Part shown: positions 41,977 through 49,776 of the stretch, piece after piece
Numbering within the stretch: position 1 is the first letter of the stretch
Layout: every line of letters begins with the position of its first letter
Origin: Cryobacterium aureum
Lineage (GTDB): Bacteria; Actinomycetota; Actinomycetes; Actinomycetales; Microbacteriaceae
Direction of reading: 5' to 3'
Length of the DNA: 64,000 nucleotides
Assembly (NCBI RefSeq): GCF_002954245.1
Contig: NZ_PPTG01000009.1
Location: 406,405-470,404, forward strand
Translations under genes and position numbers: made by a program
The notes under the pieces: model-generated
Database searches by the model: none
Told to the model about the DNA's origin: nothing
The model's input: the letters and a program-made list of their open reading frames with translations, nothing else

Positions 41977-43146
41977 ATGGAATGCGGAATCTTTCACACG
42001 CCGTATATGCGGCCCGGACGCACGGACAAAGAGACTTTCGAATACTCAATGATGCTCGCCAAGGCTGCTGACAGCTTTGGCTATCGTGATTTCATGGTCG
42101 GTGAGCACGGCATGCAGGCGTGGGAGAACATCCCGAACCCTGAACTGCTCATCGTCGCGGCCGCGCAGGTGACCGAGCGAATGAGATTCGCGCCGATGGC
42201 GCACATCGTGCCGCTGCACAATCCCTCGTCGCTGGCGGTGCAGGTCGGTTACACCTCACAGCTGCTTCAGGACCGCTACTTTCTCGGCGTCGGTGCGGGA
42301 TCCTGGGAAAACGAAGCCGTTCTCCGGGGCCAGCCGGGCGATCTCTCCGAAGCTCACCCGCGACTCCTCGAGGGCCTCGAGGTCATGGACAAGGTCTGGC
42401 GCCGCCAACCGTTCGCGCACGAGGGCAAATACTACAAGGCCGCGTGGCTCGAGTCGGGCATCGATGCCGGATCCGTGGATCACCATGACGCCTTCGACCT
42501 CAAAGACGGTGAGGAGTACCACGCCCTGGCCGACCATTCCCCGTATGGCGGCGCCGACGGCCTCGAAATCGCCATCACGGGCCTCAGTAAGGGTTCTCCG
42601 TCTCACGTATTGGCCGGTCAGCGTGGGTGGACCCCGATTTCGTTCTACGGCGGTTCTACGCTGCTTCGGTCGCAGTGGGACGTCTACTCCGCAGCCGTCG
42701 AAGCGCGTGGCGACGTGCCCGACGGATCCCGCTTCAAGGTTGCTCGCGACGTCTTCGTTGCCAGGACCGACGAAGAGGCGAAGGAACAGGCCAAGAACGG
42801 AGCACTGGGCCACGCCTGGAGCAAGTACCTGATGCCCGTGTACAAGAAGTACCGCATCCTGCAGGGCTTCATCGACGACGCCGATGTGAAGGTCGACATC
42901 AACGATGTCGACCTCGACTACCTCGCCGATCACGTCTGGCTCTGCGGCTCCCCCGAGACCGTCATGGCCAAGATCGAGCGCACCTTCGAACAGACCGGCT
43001 TTCGTTACGGGCAGATCGCGGTCAACACGCACGATGCGCTCGATGACCCCGCACCCTGGGTCGAATCCCTGCGTCTGTTCGCCACAGAGGTCATGGCAAA
43101 CATCGAGGTCGCGGGATCCAAGTCCCCAGTTCACGAGTTCGCGTAG
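41977..43146 (+). CDS. LLM-class flavin monooxygenase, diketocamphane-monooxygenase-like (type II BVMO)
   Basis: A 389-residue luciferase-like monooxygenase, paralogous to 38604-39731. Landmarks: MECGIFHTPYMRPGRTD, VGEHGMQAWENIPNPELL, RFAPMAHIVPLHNPSSLAV, DRYFLGVGAG, WTPISFYGG and DHVWLCGSPETVMAKIER. From memory these resemble the 2,5- and 3,6-diketocamphane monooxygenases more than alkanesulfonate-type LLM enzymes. The start at 41977 follows AAAGGAG; the open frame begins earlier. An SDR gene follows in the same direction, which could make the ketone that this enzyme oxygenates. Confidence 0.8.
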   Translation: MECGIFHTPYMRPGRTDKETFEYSMMLAKAADSFGYRDFMVGEHGMQAWENIPNPELLIVAAAQVTERMRFAPMAHIVPLHNPSSLAVQVGYTSQLLQDRYFLGVGAGSWENEAVLRGQPGDLSEAHPRLLEGLEVMDKVWRRQPFAHEGKYYKAAWLESGIDAGSVDHHDAFDLKDGEEYHALADHSPYGGADGLEIAITGLSKGSPSHVLAGQRGWTPISFYGGSTLLRSQWDVYSAAVEARGDVPDGSRFKVARDVFVARTDEEAKEQAKNGALGHAWSKYLMPVYKKYRILQGFIDDADVKVDINDVDLDYLADHVWLCGSPETVMAKIERTFEQTGFRYGQIAVNTHDALDDPAPWVESLRLFATEVMANIEVAGSKSPVHEFA

Positions 43147-43164
43147 TCACAAACAACGCACTTC

Positions 43165-43210
43165 CACGAACGGGGGCGGGCGATTCGTTGATTCACCCGC
43201 CCCGTTCGTG
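43165..43210. terminator. Hairpin between LLM and SDR genes
   Basis: Arms at 43165-43180 and 43196-43210 pair over 15 bases with one bulged G. There is no T-run, and the SDR gene starts 24 bases later, so it is more likely a processing or attenuation hairpin within the operon than a full stop. Confidence 0.5.
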
Positions 43211-43233
43211 CTTAACAGGAAAGCAATAGGGTC

Positions 43234-44013
43234 ATGACGGATTTACGCGGAAAAAAAATTATCGTCACCGGAGGTGCCCGAGGCATCGGCGAAGCAGCGG
43301 TACGAGCTTTCGCCCGCAGCGGCGCGGCGGTGGTGGCGATCGATCTCAATCAGAAACCCGGAGAATCCGTCGCCGCCGAAGCGACAGAGGCAGGGCCGGG
43401 CACAGTCAGATTTCTGCACGGGGATGTGTCGGATCGAGCCGGAATCGATGCGACCATCGATGCGGCCGTGGATCACCTGGGCGGTCTCGACGTGCTCGTG
43501 AACGTCGCGGGCATTCAGAAGCACGCTGCCGTACACGACATCCCGGACGACCTGATCGACCGGATCTTTCGAATCAATGTCTACGGCACGGTCTACACGA
43601 ATTCGGCGGCCTTCCGCCACATGGCTGCCGGAGGCGGGGGCGCGATCATCAACTTCGGCTCCGAATCCGGACTCACGGCGGAGCCGAACAACGCGACCTA
43701 CGGCATGACCAAGGCAGCGGTGCACAACTGGACTCGCAGCGTCGCTCGAGACTGGGGACCAGCGGGAATTCGCGTCAACGCGGTACTTCCCTACGTCGCC
43801 ACCCCGATGTACACGGAGTTTCGAGCCGCCCTCACCCCCGAGGAACTGGCCGCCCACGATGTGTCGACGGCGGCACAGATCCCCCTTGGTGGGCGGTTTG
43901 GAGACGCGGATCTGGATCTCGCTCCCGTGCTCGTGTTTCTCGCCAGCGACGATTCACGATTCATCACCGGTCAGCTGCTTCCCGTCGACGGCGGCCTGAT
44001 CTCCGTACGCTGA
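43234..44013 (+). CDS. SDR family oxidoreductase
   Basis: A 259-residue NAD(P)-dependent dehydrogenase, paralogue of the SDR genes at 22-23.6 kb. TGGARGIG (11-18), acidic IDLNQK after strand 2, NVAG, catalytic Ser in NFGSESG, Tyr and Lys in YGMTKAA, and [11 protein letters not shown] near the end are all present. It follows the LLM gene, so the pair may convert an alicyclic alcohol to a ketone and then to a lactone. A strong hairpin follows the stop. Confidence 0.88.
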   Translation: MTDLRGKKIIVTGGARGIGEAAVRAFARSGAAVVAIDLNQKPGESVAAEATEAGPGTVRFLHGDVSDRAGIDATIDAAVDHLGGLDVLVNVAGIQKHAAVHDIPDDLIDRIFRINVYGTVYTNSAAFRHMAAGGGGAIINFGSESGLTAEPNNATYGMTKAAVHNWTRSVARDWGPAGIRVNAVLPYVATPMYTEFRAALTPEELAAHDVSTAAQIPLGGRFGDADLDLAPVLVFLASDDSRFITGQLLPVDGGLISVR

Positions 44014-44032
44014 CTGAACCAGCGCATGCGAA

Positions 44033-44076
44033 GATCCTGCCGGGATCGGCGCGAATGCTCCGCTCCCGGCAGGATC
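44033..44076. terminator. Hairpin after the SDR gene
   Basis: 13-base perfect arms at 44033-44045 and 44064-44076, 20 bases after the SDR stop. Its sequence (CCTGCCGGGA arm) resembles the terminator after the crotonase at 61921, and the crotonase remnant on the other strand runs straight into it. Confidence 0.7.
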
Positions 44077-44174
44077 AGGGCCATCGCGACGTGACGGGGC
44101 AGCTGACGAATCGCGCGGTGCATTACACCCGATTCGCCGATGATGCCCGCCTTCACCTCGGGAAGACCGAACTG
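44072..44174 (-). pseudogene. Crotonase fragment fused to an FAD-protein fragment
   Basis: The minus strand encodes FGLPEVKAGIIGESGVMHRA and on to IAL-type ALIL, nearly identical to the middle of the crotonase at 61119-61895. About 35 codons remain. Upstream it is joined out of frame to the FAD-protein fragment; downstream it stops at the hairpin at 44033-44076. It is a rearrangement scar and cannot encode an enzyme. Confidence 0.8.
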
Positions 44175-44410
44175 ATATAACGGAGCGCATCGTCGCGGGA
44201 ATCCTCAAAACCAGCCGCACGCATGAACGAATTATTCGGGACCCAGATCGTCCCGCCAGACTTCGACGTTGTGCCTCCGGGCATTCCGGCCTTCTCCAGC
44301 AGGAGCACGCTAGCGCCGGTTCGAGCCGCCGTGATCGCCGCCGCGAATCCGGCGGCTCCAGCGCCAACTACGATCACATCTGTTTCGACGTCCCAAATCT
44401 GTTGAGTCAT
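44171..44410 (-). pseudogene. N-terminal fragment of an FAD-dependent dehydrogenase (KstD-like)
   Basis: The frame encodes the FAD-binding start of a 3-ketosteroid-dehydrogenase/fumarate-reductase type flavoprotein: DVIVVGAGAAGFAAAIT, LLLEKAGMPGGTTSKSGG and IWVPNN. Proteins of this family have about 550 residues; only about 80 are left, ending at DDALRYI where the crotonase fragment begins. The ATG at 44410 and the promoter with its operator (44473-44488) are intact, so the stub may still be transcribed. The lost enzyme could have introduced a double bond next to a ring ketone. Confidence 0.8.
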
Positions 44411-44472
44411 ACTCGCCTCATCCTCGCCACATTGCAGGTAGACGCCACCCTATGACCAGCCCATAGAAACTG

Positions 44473-44488
44473 TCAATACAAGCGTTGA
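44473..44488. promoter_or_regulatory. TCAACG-type operator in front of the FAD-protein remnant
   Basis: TCAATAcaagCGTTGA. On the minus strand it overlaps TTGACA, followed after 18 bases by TAGGGT, a complete promoter that now drives only a gene remnant. Confidence 0.65.
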
Positions 44489-44603
44489 TTGGTGGCCGCA
44501 ACCGGTCCACTGGCGAACCTCCTGCCGGCCCGATGGACGGCGTGGTTCGCGCATCCGTCGTCACGCGGTCCGCACCTTTCCTAAAGGTTCGAGGATCGAC
44601 TGG

Positions 44604-45665
44604 TCACACGGCGGCATGGCGGCGCACCAGACGCATGACTTCGCCGCCGCCGATCTCGAGCTTTCCGGCGTCAATGAGGAAGTCGACGTGCGCCTCCGTC
44701 TCCGAGAGGGCGGCGCGCAGGTTGACATCGTGCAGACTCTCCCAGGAGCGGGACCAGCTGATCCGCTGGGCGATCGAGTACACCGAATAGCCTTCGCTGC
44801 TTCCCACGGCGTTAACGATCTCCTGTGCTCTTTCCCGGTGATGCCGGGCGAGATCGTCGGCTCGGTGAGCCAGGCCACTGAAACGATATTCGTGCGCCGG
44901 AAGCACTTCGAAGTCAGGCCACTGTTTCATCCGATCGAGCGACGAATAGTACTGCGCCAACGCCCCCCTACGGGTCCCGGTGGATGTGAGACCGACGTTG
45001 GAAGTGATGCGCGGAAGGATGTGATCACCGCTGAAGACGATCTCATTGTCTTCATCCACGATGCACACGTGTCCCGGAGTATGGCCAGGCGTCGCCACGA
45101 CCCGAAGGGATCGTCCGGGAAGGGGCAAGAAGTCGCCGTCCTCGAGCGGAAGCGTAGTACGCGCAAGCCCCTGCATATACCGGATGGTCGCCGGTGGCGT
45201 GAGGAGCTCCCCCATCCGCTCGGGTGGAACTCCAATCTCCTCCAGCCAGCGCTGGTCAACTTCCGTAACGGATGCTTCGTCGTCGTAGAGGGCGAGCAAC
45301 GCACTCTCACGCGGATGCATGCCAATCCATGCCCCCGACTGCCCGGCGATGTGCTCGGCCATTCCGAGATGATCGGGATGCAGATGCGTAGAGACGATGC
45401 CGACAATCGACTCGATTGTCATACCAGCCCGCTCGAGGCCGATTGCAATCTGTGAACGACCCCTTGCGCTATCAAAACCCGGATCGATGAGGAGACTCTG
45501 GCCCGCACCATTCATCACAAGATAGGCGAAGGTATAGCGCACTGGGGCTTGGCTGAAGTCCACGGGAATCGACCAGATATCCCCGCGCACGTGCTCGACC
45601 GGAGGCATCGTGCGATCCATCCAGGCTTGCTTCTGTACCGCTCCCGTGATCAGCATGGCATCCAT
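44604..45665 (-). CDS. Metallo-beta-lactamase-fold hydrolase
   Basis: A 353-residue MBL-fold enzyme. The metal motif is THLHPDH at 93-99 (His94, His96, Asp98, His99); further ligands are His in TPGHTPGH, Asp in FSGDHIL and His in LPAHEYR. A C-terminal helical domain with an alpha/beta-lactamase-like winged end (EAHVDFLIDAGKLEIGGGEVMRL) follows. Relatives hydrolyse thioesters, lactones or esters. It is encoded 31 bases downstream of the acyl-CoA ligase and shares its operator, so a lactonase or thioesterase in the pathway is likely; which one is open. Confidence 0.8.
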   Translation of the reverse strand: MDAMLITGAVQKQAWMDRTMPPVEHVRGDIWSIPVDFSQAPVRYTFAYLVMNGAGQSLLIDPGFDSARGRSQIAIGLERAGMTIESIVGIVSTHLHPDHLGMAEHIAGQSGAWIGMHPRESALLALYDDEASVTEVDQRWLEEIGVPPERMGELLTPPATIRYMQGLARTTLPLEDGDFLPLPGRSLRVVATPGHTPGHVCIVDEDNEIVFSGDHILPRITSNVGLTSTGTRRGALAQYYSSLDRMKQWPDFEVLPAHEYRFSGLAHRADDLARHHRERAQEIVNAVGSSEGYSVYSIAQRISWSRSWESLHDVNLRAALSETEAHVDFLIDAGKLEIGGGEVMRLVRRHAAV

Positions 45666-45696
45666 TTTCTCATCTCGGGACCGGCCTGCTTGTCCC

Positions 45697-47340
45697 TCAT
45701 GCGTCGTGGAGCGCCAGTTCGCTCAGTTCCCGGCGCAGGGCTACCTTGTTGACTTTTGTGGCCGACATTGGCCACTCGGATGTGGTCTTAAAGAAGATGG
45801 AACGAGGCACCTTGAAACTGGCGATCCTCCCCTGGCAATATTCAATGAGCTCATCCTCGGTAACCATTGCCCCCGCGGCAATCTCGACGAAAGCGACCGG
45901 AACTTCATCCAACCGTTCGTCTGGTCGACCGATGACCTCCGCCAACATCACGTACGGGTGGGTACAGAGGAACGCCTCGACCTCGATCGCCGGCACGTTC
46001 TCGCCCCCAACCTTGAGCATGTCCTTCAGCCGCCCCGCATACGTGATGTGTTCATGTTCGTCCTGGACATACAGGTCCCCCGTATGCAGCCACCCGTCCG
46101 CGTCGATCACCTCGGCGGTCTTCTCCGGATCGCGGTAATACCCCTCCATCAGCAGGTATCCGCGCACAAGGATCTCCCCGATAATTCCGCGGGGGGCGTC
46201 GAGTCCCGTCTCCGGGTCGATGATACGCACCTCGACGCCACTCACCGGTTTGCCCCCAGTTGTCGCCCGCATCTCCGCGGAGTCATCGAGGGGAGACATG
46301 GCGTAATATCCCGAAAGCTCCGACATCCCGGACCCATTGACGTGGATCGCCTGCGGCAGCATAGCTTGGATACCGCGAAGAAAACTCGGAGGCCCGATCA
46401 GGATGATCGAGGTGACACTCGCGAGATCATCCGGCATGAATCCCGGGGCGGTTGTCAGCCCGTTCATGATCGCCTGAAACCACGGCCAGAGCGAGGTGAT
46501 GCGGTGTTTCCGGATCTGCTCGAGAGCACGCGGGCCGTCGAAATAGGTATCCGAGACGAAGGTCCCTCCGAGGCCGATCGACCCAATCATCACCTGCATC
46601 GCCGCAATGTGGAACAGCGGTCCCGGGCACCAGTAGACGTTGTGGTCGACAAGCGGCACGTTCTGGCGCATCCGCCCCATACTTCCCCGGCTGATCCCTT
46701 CGTGGGAAATCAGGCAGCCCTTCGGGTGCGCGGTCGTGCCCGACGTGTAAAGTATCATCGCAACATCCCTGACGCGAACCGTCGTGCGAATGGCTTCGAT
46801 GAGTTCAGCCGGTGTCTCGGATGCTCTGGCGAAGAAACGATCCTGGCCGACAAATCCAGGACTGTCCGATCCGCGGAGCATCACGATGTGAGAAAGAGTC
46901 TTCGCCTCGGGAAGATCGAGCGGCGCACCCGCGACGGCTCCGGCCAACGACGGCAGGCTCTCTGACAGGATGGCGCGAAAGTCGGTGCGATCGGAAATCC
47001 GGTCCGTGGTGAGCACCACTCGCAGGCGGGAATGGTCGATCACATACCCGAGCTCGGCGCTGCGGAACCGCGCATTGAGTGGCACCACGACGCAGCCAAG
47101 AAGAGCGATCGCAAAATAGCCTTCGAGGAACTCTGGTGAATTCGGCATAAGCAGGCCAACATGGTCGCCGCGCCGCACGCCGAGCGCATAGAGTCCGCGG
47201 GCTGTGTGGACCGACCCGGCGAGCAGTTGCGCGTAGGTTAGCTCGTGGTCGGGGAAGGCAAGCGCCACCCGATCGGGATGCCGCGCCGCACTGCGGACGA
47301 GCAGGTCGCCGATCGGAACGGTGTCACTGAAAACGTTCAT
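45697..47340 (-). CDS. Acyl-CoA ligase (class I adenylate-forming enzyme)
   Basis: A 547-residue CoA ligase that activates a carboxylic acid as acyl-AMP and then acyl-CoA. The P-loop is MILYTSGTTAHPKG, followed by WCPGPLFHIAAM, GSGMSELSGYY, a DGWLHTGDLY hinge and SEWPMSATKVNKVALRREL with the catalytic Lys. The ATG at 47340 aligns with its paralogue at 57516-59192; the open frame extends to 47469, but that part covers the promoter. Nonfunctional copies lie at 40439 and 57516, so this is the only intact one of its subtype. Substrate unknown. Confidence 0.87.
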   Translation of the reverse strand: MNVFSDTVPIGDLLVRSAARHPDRVALAFPDHELTYAQLLAGSVHTARGLYALGVRRGDHVGLLMPNSPEFLEGYFAIALLGCVVVPLNARFRSAELGYVIDHSRLRVVLTTDRISDRTDFRAILSESLPSLAGAVAGAPLDLPEAKTLSHIVMLRGSDSPGFVGQDRFFARASETPAELIEAIRTTVRVRDVAMILYTSGTTAHPKGCLISHEGISRGSMGRMRQNVPLVDHNVYWCPGPLFHIAAMQVMIGSIGLGGTFVSDTYFDGPRALEQIRKHRITSLWPWFQAIMNGLTTAPGFMPDDLASVTSIILIGPPSFLRGIQAMLPQAIHVNGSGMSELSGYYAMSPLDDSAEMRATTGGKPVSGVEVRIIDPETGLDAPRGIIGEILVRGYLLMEGYYRDPEKTAEVIDADGWLHTGDLYVQDEHEHITYAGRLKDMLKVGGENVPAIEVEAFLCTHPYVMLAEVIGRPDERLDEVPVAFVEIAAGAMVTEDELIEYCQGRIASFKVPRSIFFKTTSEWPMSATKVNKVALRRELSELALHDA

Positions 47341-47436
47341 CGCTTCGAGCTCATGCCGAATACCGTACGCATCATTGCGTCCCATCTTCTTTGTGGAGTT
47401 GCCGCGACTCTGTTGGCGAAACCGTCGACGTAGTCC

Positions 47437-47478
47437 AAAATACGTGGACGTCCGACCATTTGTCAACACGATCGTTGA
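47437..47478 (-). promoter_or_regulatory. Promoter and TCAACG operator of the ligase-MBL operon
   Basis: TCAACAcgatCGTTGA at 47463-47478. On the minus strand TTGACA (47466-47461) and TATTTT (47442-47437) are separated by 18 bases, an unusually good promoter, with the operator overlapping the -35 box. It also shows that the long 5' extension of the ligase frame is not coding. Confidence 0.8.
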
Positions 47479-47492
47479 ATGGATATATTTTT

Positions 47493-47954
47493 TTAGCCCG
47501 TAGGATCGATTCTCACGCGCATGTAGGCCTCCGCTCGCATAGTGAAGACAAGTTCTCCGGCGTCATTGAAAAGCTCTCCGAACTTGTGAACGAGACTGCG
47601 GGACTCATCTCGTGGCTCTATCGCAGTGATGGTTACGGTCCCGGTGAGGGTCATTTCCGGTCGCACCGGCCTAAGGAACTGCAGGTCCCGGATGCCCCGC
47701 CCCGCAATGATCTCCCAATCGCGATAGACGTGCGTCACCGCGAGTTTCTGGAAAATGCAGAGTGTATGCAGCCCACTGGCGATGATGCCATCGTAGAAGC
47801 CACGGGCCGCGATCTCGTCATCCATGTGAATGGGTTGCGGATCCCATTCCCCCGCGAATTCGAGGATCGCCTCACGTGATATCAAATAGCTGCCGATGGG
47901 GTACGACTCACCGACGACCAAGTCGCCTGCGAACACCGCATTGAGTGAAGCCAT
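47493..47954 (-). CDS. MaoC-like hot-dog hydratase
   Basis: A 153-residue single hot-dog domain protein of the MaoC/R-hydratase group. EFAGEWDPQPIHMDDEIAA (about residues 33-51) carries the Asp-x-x-x-x-His hydratase motif, and FYDGIIASGLHTL is the following helix. It should hydrate an enoyl-CoA, complementing the crotonases. The ATG at 47954 is preferred to a TTG six bases upstream. It is preceded by its own TCAACG-type operator at 48077 and followed by the ligase promoter. Confidence 0.8.
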   Translation of the reverse strand: MASLNAVFAGDLVVGESYPIGSYLISREAILEFAGEWDPQPIHMDDEIAARGFYDGIIASGLHTLCIFQKLAVTHVYRDWEIIAGRGIRDLQFLRPVRPEMTLTGTVTITAIEPRDESRSLVHKFGELFNDAGELVFTMRAEAYMRVRIDPTG

Positions 47955-48076
47955 GAACAACTCGCTTTCGCCTCAGGACTTCGACGCGTACCACCTCAGG
48001 CGACCACGTCGTCCACCAAATTCGACATGGATTTCTCACATCGTAGCCCTCAGGATGACAGAGGCATGACGCTCAG

Positions 48077-48092
48077 TCAACACTTATGTAGA
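48077..48092. promoter_or_regulatory. TCAACG-type operator (MaoC gene)
   Basis: TCAACActtaTGTAGA, in the same variant form as 27361 and 59420. On the minus strand it overlaps TTGACT, a -35-like box with CATCCT 17 bases on, pointing to the MaoC gene. Confidence 0.65.
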
Positions 48093-48155
48093 ACAACGTC
48101 TTGTGACCATCGAAATTCACATCGTGCGCACACTCTTCACCGAACCACGGTTCAG

Positions 48156-48809
48156 CTAAAGCACTCCCTTCGGCGTGGGTCCGGCGGCGGCGATGCGCAA
48201 GGTGTGTTCGAGCGCACTGCGGCCCGCTCCGAGCTTGATCGCATTGCGCAGGTGGAGGCGCATGCCGGGAAGGTACCGGTGGCTCGGCGTCGCATCTACC
48301 GCAACGGAGATGAGTTCTTTCGTTAGATCCGTGAGATTATGCAAACGCCACGGCACCGCGCAATACAGGAAGAAGGCTTCGAACGCCTCAGGCGACATCC
48401 GGTTCAGTGCAGCGAGGAACCCCGGGATTTCGTCCTGCATCGTGGTCCAGTAACCGCCATCCCCGACATACATGTCCCAAAGCCTTTGGCGCTCGTTATC
48501 CCAGGGCGGCCCATCTGGCTCTGTCACCAGCAAGTCGAGGATCCGGGTCGCTTCGAAAAAGCTGTGCACCCCGGTGCCTGACACTAGAGTGATGACCTCC
48601 TGGACTTGCGCGGACGTCGCTCCGCCACAGAGAGCGCGCTCGATGTATTCACGGGTTCCGTCGACGTCTAGGGACATCGCCGATGCGCGGATTCCGAGCC
48701 CGATCATTGTCTCTGTCATCGAATCCAGAGGCTCGCCCTCGGGAAGGTCGGCCGTTAGAGCAGCCGACTGCCGATCGATATCAGCCTGGTGCACATCCGG
48801 TTGTTTCAC
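48156..48809 (-). CDS. Carboxymuconolactone-decarboxylase-like protein
   Basis: A 217-residue helical protein with two AhpD/CMD-like repeats: IGLGIRASAM...EYIERALCGGATSAQVQEVITLVS (about 37-78) and ELISVAVDATPSHRYLPGMRLHLRNAIKLGAGRSALEHTLRIA (about 164-207). The CxxC pair of AhpD is missing, so it is not a peroxidase reductant; members of this type act as decarboxylases or have unknown roles. It overlaps the upstream crotonase gene by four bases. A remnant of its 3' end persists at 41056-41141. Confidence 0.75.
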   Translation of the reverse strand: MKQPDVHQADIDRQSAALTADLPEGEPLDSMTETMIGLGIRASAMSLDVDGTREYIERALCGGATSAQVQEVITLVSGTGVHSFFEATRILDLLVTEPDGPPWDNERQRLWDMYVGDGGYWTTMQDEIPGFLAALNRMSPEAFEAFFLYCAVPWRLHNLTDLTKELISVAVDATPSHRYLPGMRLHLRNAIKLGAGRSALEHTLRIAAAGPTPKGVL

Positions 48810-49621
48810 GCTCGAGCCCCGCGCCCGCTGAACTCCGGAGCGCGTTTTTCACGGAATGCCGTGAGCGCCTCTCGCATGTCCTCTGTCCTGCTCGCAAGTA
48901 CCTGGGTTCGGTTCTCGAGCGCCACTGCCGCGCCCAGAGAGGACGCAGCGGAGTTCGCGACGATGACCTGCTTGCTCATTCTCATCGAAAATGGGCTATT
49001 GGCGCTGATTGCCGCAGCGGTCGCGAGCGCGCGGTCGAGCACAGCACCATCCGCCACGACATCGGATACCAGCCCGATCGCCAGTGCTTCAGCGGAATCC
49101 ACAAACCTGCCGGTGAGCATAATCTCAGTCGCCCGACCGAGCCCCACGATCCGCGGTAGGAACCAGGAGGCGCCGCAATCGCCGGCGGAGAGACCCACCC
49201 GCACGAACGCCGCGTTGAATTTCGCGGAGACGCTCGCGACCCGGATGTCACAGGCTAGGGCCAACGCAAATCCCGCCCCCGCGGCCGGACCATTGATCGC
49301 GCAGATCACCGGCACGCTCAGGGCGCTGAATCCGACTAGCGCGGCCGACCAGCGCTCCTGGGCGAGGAGAAATTCTTCGACGGACAGGCCGGGAAGTGTC
49401 GCCGCGATGTCCAGATCAAGTCCCGCGCAGAAGCCCCGCCCTTCGCCCGTGATGATGACGGCTCGCACATCGCTCGCCGCCTCGACCTCGGACTGGAGCC
49501 TCGCGAGGTCATCAAACATCTCGTCAGTGAGGGCATTGCGCCTATCTGGGCGGTTGAGAGTCGCGACCAGCACTCCAGGAACGGAGCAATCAACCGCGAT
49601 GTCCACATAGCTGGCAGTCAT
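48806..49621 (-). CDS. Enoyl-CoA hydratase/isomerase family protein
   Basis: A 271-residue crotonase. GEGRGFCAGLDLDIAATLPGL is the first oxyanion loop and INGPAAGAGFALALACDIRVAS the second; RVGLSAGDCGASWFLPRIVG occupies the catalytic loop, where the usual Glu positions are replaced by Ser/Asp, so its reaction may not be simple hydration (isomerase or ring-opening hydrolase are possible). The ATG at 49621 follows GGAGG; the open frame starts 39 bases earlier. It is divergent from the crotonase operon at 49777, with one operator between. Confidence 0.8.
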   Translation of the reverse strand: MTASYVDIAVDCSVPGVLVATLNRPDRRNALTDEMFDDLARLQSEVEAASDVRAVIITGEGRGFCAGLDLDIAATLPGLSVEEFLLAQERWSAALVGFSALSVPVICAINGPAAGAGFALALACDIRVASVSAKFNAAFVRVGLSAGDCGASWFLPRIVGLGRATEIMLTGRFVDSAEALAIGLVSDVVADGAVLDRALATAAAISANSPFSMRMSKQVIVANSAASSLGAAVALENRTQVLASRTEDMREALTAFREKRAPEFSGRGARA

Positions 49622-49683
49622 AGTCCTCCTCTGGCGGGCCACACCGACCGCGCACCTCACTTTGCACGAAGGACGACCTTAAG

Positions 49684-49724
49684 TCAACGGTTAAGTTGAC
49701 GACCGGGGGAGAGACTCATAGGCT
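49684..49724. promoter_or_regulatory. TCAACG operator and promoter between divergent crotonase operons
   Basis: TCAACGgttaAGTTGA at 49684-49699. On the plus strand TTGACG (49696-49701) and TAGGCT (49719-49724) with a 17-base spacer form the promoter of the four-gene operon from 49777. On the minus strand TTGACT covers the other half, so one site can control both directions. Confidence 0.75.
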
Positions 49725-49776
49725 CGCGGAGTACAGGCTTCTTCCATCGAGGCGGAATTCCAAAGGCGGAACATCC

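Noticed and set aside
43186-43194. TCGTTGATT in the hairpin loop upstream of the SDR gene as another TCAACG operator
   Set aside because: Only one half-site (CGTTGA) is present and no matching partner half lies at the right distance.
45610-46965. 451-codon plus-strand open frame
   Set aside because: Antisense to the intact acyl-CoA ligase; its composition mirrors that gene.
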